In this document: positions 4,765 through 7,677 of the stretch, one piece after another
Layout of the letters: each line of letters opens with the position of its first letter
How positions within the stretch are numbered: position 1 is the stretch's first letter
DNA from: Candidatus Shapirobacteria bacterium CG06_land_8_20_14_3_00_40_12
Lineage (GTDB): Bacteria > Patescibacteriota > Microgenomatia > UBA12405
NCBI GenBank assembly: GCA_002780135.1
Contig: PEWA01000050.1
Location: forward strand, 1-7,677
Direction of reading: 5' to 3'
Length of the DNA: 7,677 bases
Program-made: the position numbers and the translations under genes
The notes under the pieces: generated by a model
What the model was told of the DNA's origin: nothing
The model's input: the letters and a program-made list of their open reading frames with translations, nothing else
The model's database searches: none

Positions 4765-6611
4765 CACTTAAGAATAGCATAAATCCGGCGTTTCCCGGAT
4801 CCGGCTGATTCTTCTTTGATAATCTTAAATGTACCTAATTCTCCGGTATTTGTGGCATGAGGACCAGTACAAACCTCCTGGGAAAAATCCCCTATTTTAT
4901 AAACCGTAACAATCTTCGGATATTTGGTACCAAAAAAAGCCAGAGCACCTTCTTTTTGGGCGTCAATAAAATGTTTTTCTTCTTTGGTAACGATTAATTT
5001 GTTTTTTATTTGCTGATTGATTAAATTTGTAATTTTTTCCAACTGATCAGGGTTTAACTTTTCAGTATGAGAGAAGTCAAAACGAAGTCTGTCAGAGGTT
5101 ATATTAGAACCTGATTGTTGGACATGATCACCGAGAGTTTTTCGAAGAGAGGCATGAAGAAGATGGGTGGCGGTGTGATATTTAGTAATTATTTCACTAT
5201 TATCTGCCAGACCGGACTTGAATTTGCCAGCAGATAATGTTTGTGACTGCTTGGCATGATCTTCTTTTGACTGATTAAATTCGACAATATCCAGACTTAA
5301 ACCGTTTTTCTTTAATTCTTCTTCGATTAATTCCAAAGGGAAACCGTAACTTTGATATAAATTAAAAGCTTCTTTGCCGGAAAGGTTTTTTTTATGGATT
5401 ATTAATTTATTGATCTCTATTAGTCCCCTATTAAGGGTTTTACGGAATTTGGTTTCTTCAATACCAATGACTTCTAATATCCTATTTTTATTTTGATCTA
5501 GTTCGGGATAAAAACCAGCTAAATTCTCCTGATTGTCTAGAACAGTTTGAGCAATATCTTGACAAAAGTTTTGTTCAATGCCAAGAATTTTACCGTGGCG
5601 AATAGAGCGACGGATCAAACGGCGAAGAACATAGCCGGCTTCTTTATTTGACGGCTCGACACTGTCGGCGATAATAAAAACAGCCGCCCGAAGGTGATCG
5701 GCAATAATGCGCATGGATTTTATGTCGTCATTGCGAGGAGTCATCGACGTGGCAATCTCAACATCGTTGCGCTTACCACTCTGTGGTGATTGCTTCCCCC
5801 GCAGTGGCGGGGTCGCAATGACACCGTATTTTTTGCCCGAAATCTCTTCGATTTTTTTAATAATCGGTTGCCAAATAGAAGTTTGATAATTGTCAGAAAG
5901 ACCATTTAAAACTGCCAGAGTCCGCTCAACTCCCATACCGGTGTCAATATTGTTCTGAACTAATTTTTCATAAACTCCGGAATTATTTTTGAAATATTGG
6001 ATTAAAACATCGTTCCAGATTTCCACCCAATTAGAATCACTGGGATCAAAAACTTGAGGCGGTGATAGGGTGGCGGCCCAATAAAACATTTCAGTATCGG
6101 AACCACAAGGACCGGTAACCCCGGGTGGCCCCCACCAATTGTTTTTTTTGGGAAGAAAGGCGATCCTTTGAGGAGATATTCCTAATTTTTGCCAGATATC
6201 GGCGGTTTCTTGGTCTTTGGGGGCGTCGGCATCACCTTCAAAGCAAGAGACGGCTAATTTAGAAACAGGAATATTTAGTTTTTGGGTTAAAAACTCAAAA
6301 CTTAAAGGAATCATTTCGGTTTTGAAGTAATCACCCAGAGACCAATTACCCAGCATTTCAAAAAAAGTGTGATGAACGCAATCCCCGACTTCGTCAATAT
6401 CACCGGTGCGGATACATTTTTGAACATTGACTAAACGTTTGCCGTAGGGATGAGGAGTACCTAAAAAGTATGGAACCAAGGGTTGGATACCGGCAGAAAC
6501 AAAAAGAGTAGAAGGATCATTTTCGGGAATAAGGGAGGCAGAAGGGATTTCGGCGTGATCTTTAGATATAAAAAAATCCACAAAAAACTTTTTTAAATCC
6601 CGGGCATTCAT
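4764..6611 (-). CDS. alaS: Alanyl-tRNA synthetase, minimal form
   Basis: AlaRS attaches alanine to tRNA-Ala and hydrolyses mischarged Ser/Gly. This protein has 615 aa, against about 850-900 usual. The class II catalytic core is complete: motif-2 region FEMLGNWSLGDYFK (84-97), TGPCGSDTEMFYW (166-178) and motif 3 MGVERTLAVL (226-235). RIIADHLRAA (301-310) and GYVLRRLIRRSIRHG (326-340) mark the tRNA-binding helices. The editing-type zinc site is kept: H479 and H483 (HTATHLLH), then C581 and H585 (CTGPH instead of the usual CGGTH). The protein stops after KRRIYAILK. Two parts are absent: the beta-barrel that normally precedes HTATHLLH (the FYPEGGGQ-like motif), and the C-Ala/DHHA1 domain. Residues 264-295 are encoded by a palindromic element and look like an in-frame insertion between GKKYG and DIKSMRII. 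The ATG at 6611 gives the canonical N-terminus (ARDLKKFFVDFF). Confidence 0.97.
   Translation of the reverse strand: MNARDLKKFFVDFFISKDHAEIPSASLIPENDPSTLFVSAGIQPLVPYFLGTPHPYGKRLVNVQKCIRTGDIDEVGDCVHHTFFEMLGNWSLGDYFKTEMIPLSFEFLTQKLNIPVSKLAVSCFEGDADAPKDQETADIWQKLGISPQRIAFLPKKNNWWGPPGVTGPCGSDTEMFYWAATLSPPQVFDPSDSNWVEIWNDVLIQYFKNNSGVYEKLVQNNIDTGMGVERTLAVLNGLSDNYQTSIWQPIIKKIEEISGKKYGVIATPPLRGKQSPQSGKRNDVEIATSMTPRNDDIKSMRIIADHLRAAVFIIADSVEPSNKEAGYVLRRLIRRSIRHGKILGIEQNFCQDIAQTVLDNQENLAGFYPELDQNKNRILEVIGIEETKFRKTLNRGLIEINKLIIHKKNLSGKEAFNLYQSYGFPLELIEEELKKNGLSLDIVEFNQSKEDHAKQSQTLSAGKFKSGLADNSEIITKYHTATHLLHASLRKTLGDHVQQSGSNITSDRLRFDFSHTEKLNPDQLEKITNLINQQIKNKLIVTKEEKHFIDAQKEGALAFFGTKYPKIVTVYKIGDFSQEVCTGPHATNTGELGTFKIIKEESAGSGKRRIYAILK
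5727..5822. mobile_element. 96-bp palindromic (MITE/RPE-like) element inserted in frame in alaS
   Basis: The ends are perfect 10-bp inverted repeats, GTCATTGCGA (5727-5736) and TCGCAATGAC (5813-5822). Inside are a second inverted pair GCAATC (5752-5757)/GATTGC (5788-5793), a hairpin ACCAC/GTGGT (5775-5779/5783-5787) and a hairpin CCCCGC/GCGGGG (5797-5802/5807-5812). The length is 96 bases, exactly 32 codons, and the element begins exactly on a codon boundary of alaS (codon 264). It has no stop in the alaS frame. The GTCATTGCGA...TCGCAATGAC ends match the widespread bacterial repeat that I recall from many genomes, and the situation parallels Rickettsia palindromic elements inside genes. It has no room for a transposase, so it would be moved in trans. 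No clear target duplication is visible. Confidence 0.85.
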
Positions 6612-6617
6612 AAGGGA

Positions 6618-6626
6618 ATTATAGCA
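6618..6626 (-). promoter_or_regulatory. Extended -10 promoter of alaS, leaderless geometry
   Basis: On the minus strand TGCTATAAT, a perfect extended -10 (TG-n-TATAAT), occupies most of the 24-base gap before alaS and ends only six bases (TCCCTT) before the ATG at 6611. The usual distance from -10 to the transcription start places the first transcribed base at or within a few bases of the start codon, so the message would be leaderless or nearly so. No good -35 is seen, as is common for extended -10 promoters, and no Shine-Dalgarno is present. Confidence 0.55.
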
Positions 6627-6635
6627 GGCTGAAGA

Positions 6636-6944
6636 TTACTTTTTGGGCTTTTTGAAGAGTTTGACGGGTTTTTGGGGAGAGGGGGTAACGGGAGGGGGAG
6701 ATAAATTTTTGGGAATAATAACTGAAATTTTCTTCTTGATTTCAGGAAGATTTTTTTTGATTTCGGGAATTTTGTCTTTAAACAAGTCATCGATTTTATT
6801 TCTGATGTTTTTAATAATTTTGTCTTTATCTTTGGAAGTTAAAATAATGACGGCAGCAGCTAAAAAAGCACCAATAATTAAACCGAAAACAAAGGAACTA
6901 CTAGAGCCACCGCAACTACATTCTTTGTCCTGACAACAAGCCAT
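6636..6944 (-). CDS. Small membrane protein with Cys-rich N-terminus and basic/Pro-rich tail (YtxH-like layout)
   Basis: A 102-aa protein of unknown function. It opens with MACCQDKECSCGG (Cys at 3, 4, 9 and 11), followed by a Ser run and one membrane helix (about 17-36, glycine/alanine-rich). A lysine-rich amphipathic segment follows (about 37-78) with repeated K-I/KK spacing that could form a helix or coiled coil, and then a Pro-rich, strongly basic tail (PPPVTPSPQKP, KKPKK). The layout of one helix followed by a charged helix is that of YtxH-type stress or envelope proteins, but I see no decisive motif. The four closely spaced cysteines might bind a metal or form disulfides. The ATG at 6944 lies five bases from the heptamer array, and no ribosome-binding site is visible. 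It ends 24 bases before alaS, a gap filled by the alaS promoter. Confidence 0.8.
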   Translation of the reverse strand: MACCQDKECSCGGSSSSFVFGLIIGAFLAAAVIILTSKDKDKIIKNIRNKIDDLFKDKIPEIKKNLPEIKKKISVIIPKNLSPPPVTPSPQKPVKLFKKPKK

Positions 6945-6949
6945 ATTGA

Positions 6950-6981
6950 CTAATTTCTAATTTCTAATGTCTAATGTCTAA
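6950..6981. repeat. Tandem heptamer array (CTAATTT x2, CTAATGT x2, CTAA)
   Basis: Four full 7-base units and a partial fifth stand head to tail: two CTAATTT, two CTAATGT, then CTAA. On the minus strand this reads TTAGACA twice, TTAGAAA twice, then TTAG, ending five bases before the ATG at 6944, where a ribosome-binding site would normally lie. It is followed at 6980-6987 by eight A and an AT-only palindrome (6986-6995). I recall TTAGAAA/TTAGACA heptamers as common between genes in Patescibacteria genomes; this is memory, not a search. Confidence 0.75.
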
Positions 6982-7007
6982 AAAAAATTTAAATTAACTA
7001 AGTTGAT

Positions 7008-7265
7008 TTACTTTTTATTATCTTTTGGGAAAAGATTGTTGAAAACACTAAAACCGTTTTTGAAACCCATGATAAATTCAGAAATGGAAGAAACCGGTTT
7101 GGCAATAGAGGAACTAATTAAGCCGGCATCGGAAATAATTGGATTAATTTTAGTCAATAAGAGACGAAGGTCTGAAAGCAATTTAACAAAATAAACGGCA
7201 CAAAAAATTATAGTGAGGGTAACCAGAATTATACTGACGGTAATGATTATTTGGATTGGATCCAT
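7008..7265 (-). CDS. Small one-helix membrane protein, DUF948-like layout
   Basis: An 85-aa protein of unknown function. A hydrophobic helix begins almost at once (about residues 5-28, IIITVSIILVTLTIIFCAVYF), followed by an amphipathic stretch with regularly spaced Leu/Ile (29-55, KLLSDLRLLLTKINPIISDAG), a Ser-rich region and a short basic end (KDNKK). The layout resembles DUF948-type proteins, which have an N-terminal helix and a following helical segment, but the match is by shape only. The ATG at 7265 lies 13 bases after the RodZ-like stop, and the 63-base gap downstream holds the heptamer repeat. The tandem of two small helix-anchored proteins before alaS suggests an envelope-related pair co-transcribed with the RodZ-like gene. 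Confidence 0.75.
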   Translation of the reverse strand: MDPIQIIITVSIILVTLTIIFCAVYFVKLLSDLRLLLTKINPIISDAGLISSSIAKPVSSISEFIMGFKNGFSVFNNLFPKDNKK

Positions 7266-7278
7266 ACTTTAGTTTACA

Positions 7279-7677
7279 CTATTTAAATATTTTTTCGGTA
7301 ACGGTGGTTTTACCGGCCGGAGAACGGGATTCAACAATAATTTTAGCTTCCGGGGTAGATAGCTCGATTTGTTTTTTAAAAATTCCCTCAAGATCAACCA
7401 CTACCAGATCGTTGTTGATTTTGACGGTCGATTCCGGATCAGTCTCTCCCTTAATTTCTATAATTTTAGATTTGGCCTCGGGCCAAGTGACCTTTAAATA
7501 AGGTGGTCGATTATATTTAATATATTCAAGTAGTAGATAGCCGGAAAAAAGAACCAGAGAAAGAACAATAAAAATAGTGTAAGTAAGCTGAGGGGTGATT
7601 CCGAAACCGCGACGTGGGGAAGATGATGAAGAAGATTGGTGTTCATGATCACGACGAAAAAGGGATAAAACTTCCTC
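7279..7677 (-). CDS. RodZ-like protein, C-terminal 132 residues (5' end outside window)
   Basis: I translated the minus strand from the right edge; the frame is open from 7677 and stops at TAG (7281-7279). The visible start EEVLSLFRRDHE is like the end of the RodZ-type helix-turn-helix domain, where family members read roughly DPEEVLxLFRR. Then come a Ser-rich basic linker (about 13-23 of the fragment), one membrane helix (about 31-51, YTIFIVLSLVLFSGYLLL) and an outer domain of about 75 residues with an Ig-like repeat pattern (EIKGETDPESTVKINNDLVVVDLEGIF) and an end in GKTTVTEKIFK. RodZ proteins link MreB-type cytoskeleton to wall synthesis, but that role is only inferred here because the helix-turn-helix domain lies outside. 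The lack of an ATG is due to truncation by the window. Confidence 0.78.
   Translation of the reverse strand, partial: EEVLSLFRRDHEHQSSSSSSPRRGFGITPQLTYTIFIVLSLVLFSGYLLLEYIKYNRPPYLKVTWPEAKSKIIEIKGETDPESTVKINNDLVVVDLEGIFKKQIELSTPEAKIIVESRSPAGKTTVTEKIFK

Noticed and set aside
5727..5822. CRISPR or tRNA-like origin of the structured element in alaS
   Set aside because: There is a single copy with nested inverted repeats, no spacer periodicity and no tRNA arms; the palindromic-element explanation fits.
6608..6790. Minus-strand 60-aa open frame touching the alaS start
   Set aside because: It is a frame shadow of the basic, Pro-rich tail of the Cys-rich membrane protein, dominated by Lys, Pro and Leu.
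6980..6996. Possible terminator after the DUF948-like gene
   Set aside because: The T8 run (minus strand) follows only an AT-only palindrome with no GC stem, too weak for an intrinsic terminator, and the genes around it look co-transcribed.
6643..7501. Plus-strand open frames of 96, 63 and 81 aa at the right side
   Set aside because: Each is antisense to a better-supported minus-strand membrane protein and has a composition explained by the complement of that gene.

Overview
The window reads as a compact chromosomal segment of a Candidate Phyla Radiation (Patescibacteria) bacterium, most likely of the Microgenomates type. This is an inference from gene style, with no ribosomal RNA here to confirm it. 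The signs are an AT-rich sequence, genes that touch or overlap by one base, no recognisable Shine-Dalgarno sequence before any start, a drastically shortened alanyl-tRNA synthetase, a PilM-like/baseplate-J-like membrane protein, and a small family of palindromic and heptamer repeats of the kind I associate with such genomes.

Layout, read right to left because almost everything is on the minus strand. (1) 7677-7279: C-terminal part of a RodZ-like membrane protein, entering from outside the window. (2) 7265-7008 and 6944-6636: two small one-helix membrane proteins, separated by a tandem heptamer repeat at 6950-6981. (3) 6611-4764: alaS, behind an extended -10 promoter at 6618-6626 and carrying a 96-bp palindromic element in frame at 5727-5822. 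(4) 4764-2713: a 683-aa membrane protein with a PilM-like cytoplasmic half and a baseplate-J-like outer half, its linker coding DNA holding a second GC-rich palindrome at 4001-4035. (5) 2713-1988: a sortase. (6) 1479-1991 on the plus strand: a four-helix-bundle (S23/IVP-like) gene wedged into the operon in the opposite direction. (7) 1456-1076 ruvX, 1073-876 a tiny zinc-ribbon protein, and 876-1 mltG, which runs off the left edge.

The order alaS - ruvX - small protein - mltG resembles the classic Firmicutes neighbourhood (alaS-yrzL-yrrK-yrzB-yrrL in Bacillus subtilis). Here a surface module (PilM/J-like protein and sortase) and an antisense four-helix gene have been interposed. Functionally the block mixes tRNA charging, nucleic-acid processing (RuvX) and cell-envelope work (RodZ-like, MltG, sortase, three further membrane proteins). 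No stretch over 300 bases lacks a gene; the longest intergenic gap is 63 bases (6945-7007).

The most notable content is not a new multi-gene system. It is the pair of palindromic mini-elements sitting in frame inside protein genes, one in essential alaS, plus the antisense four-helix gene, the TATAAT boxes placed 5-6 bases before start codons (a leaderless-mRNA geometry), and the minimal AlaRS architecture.
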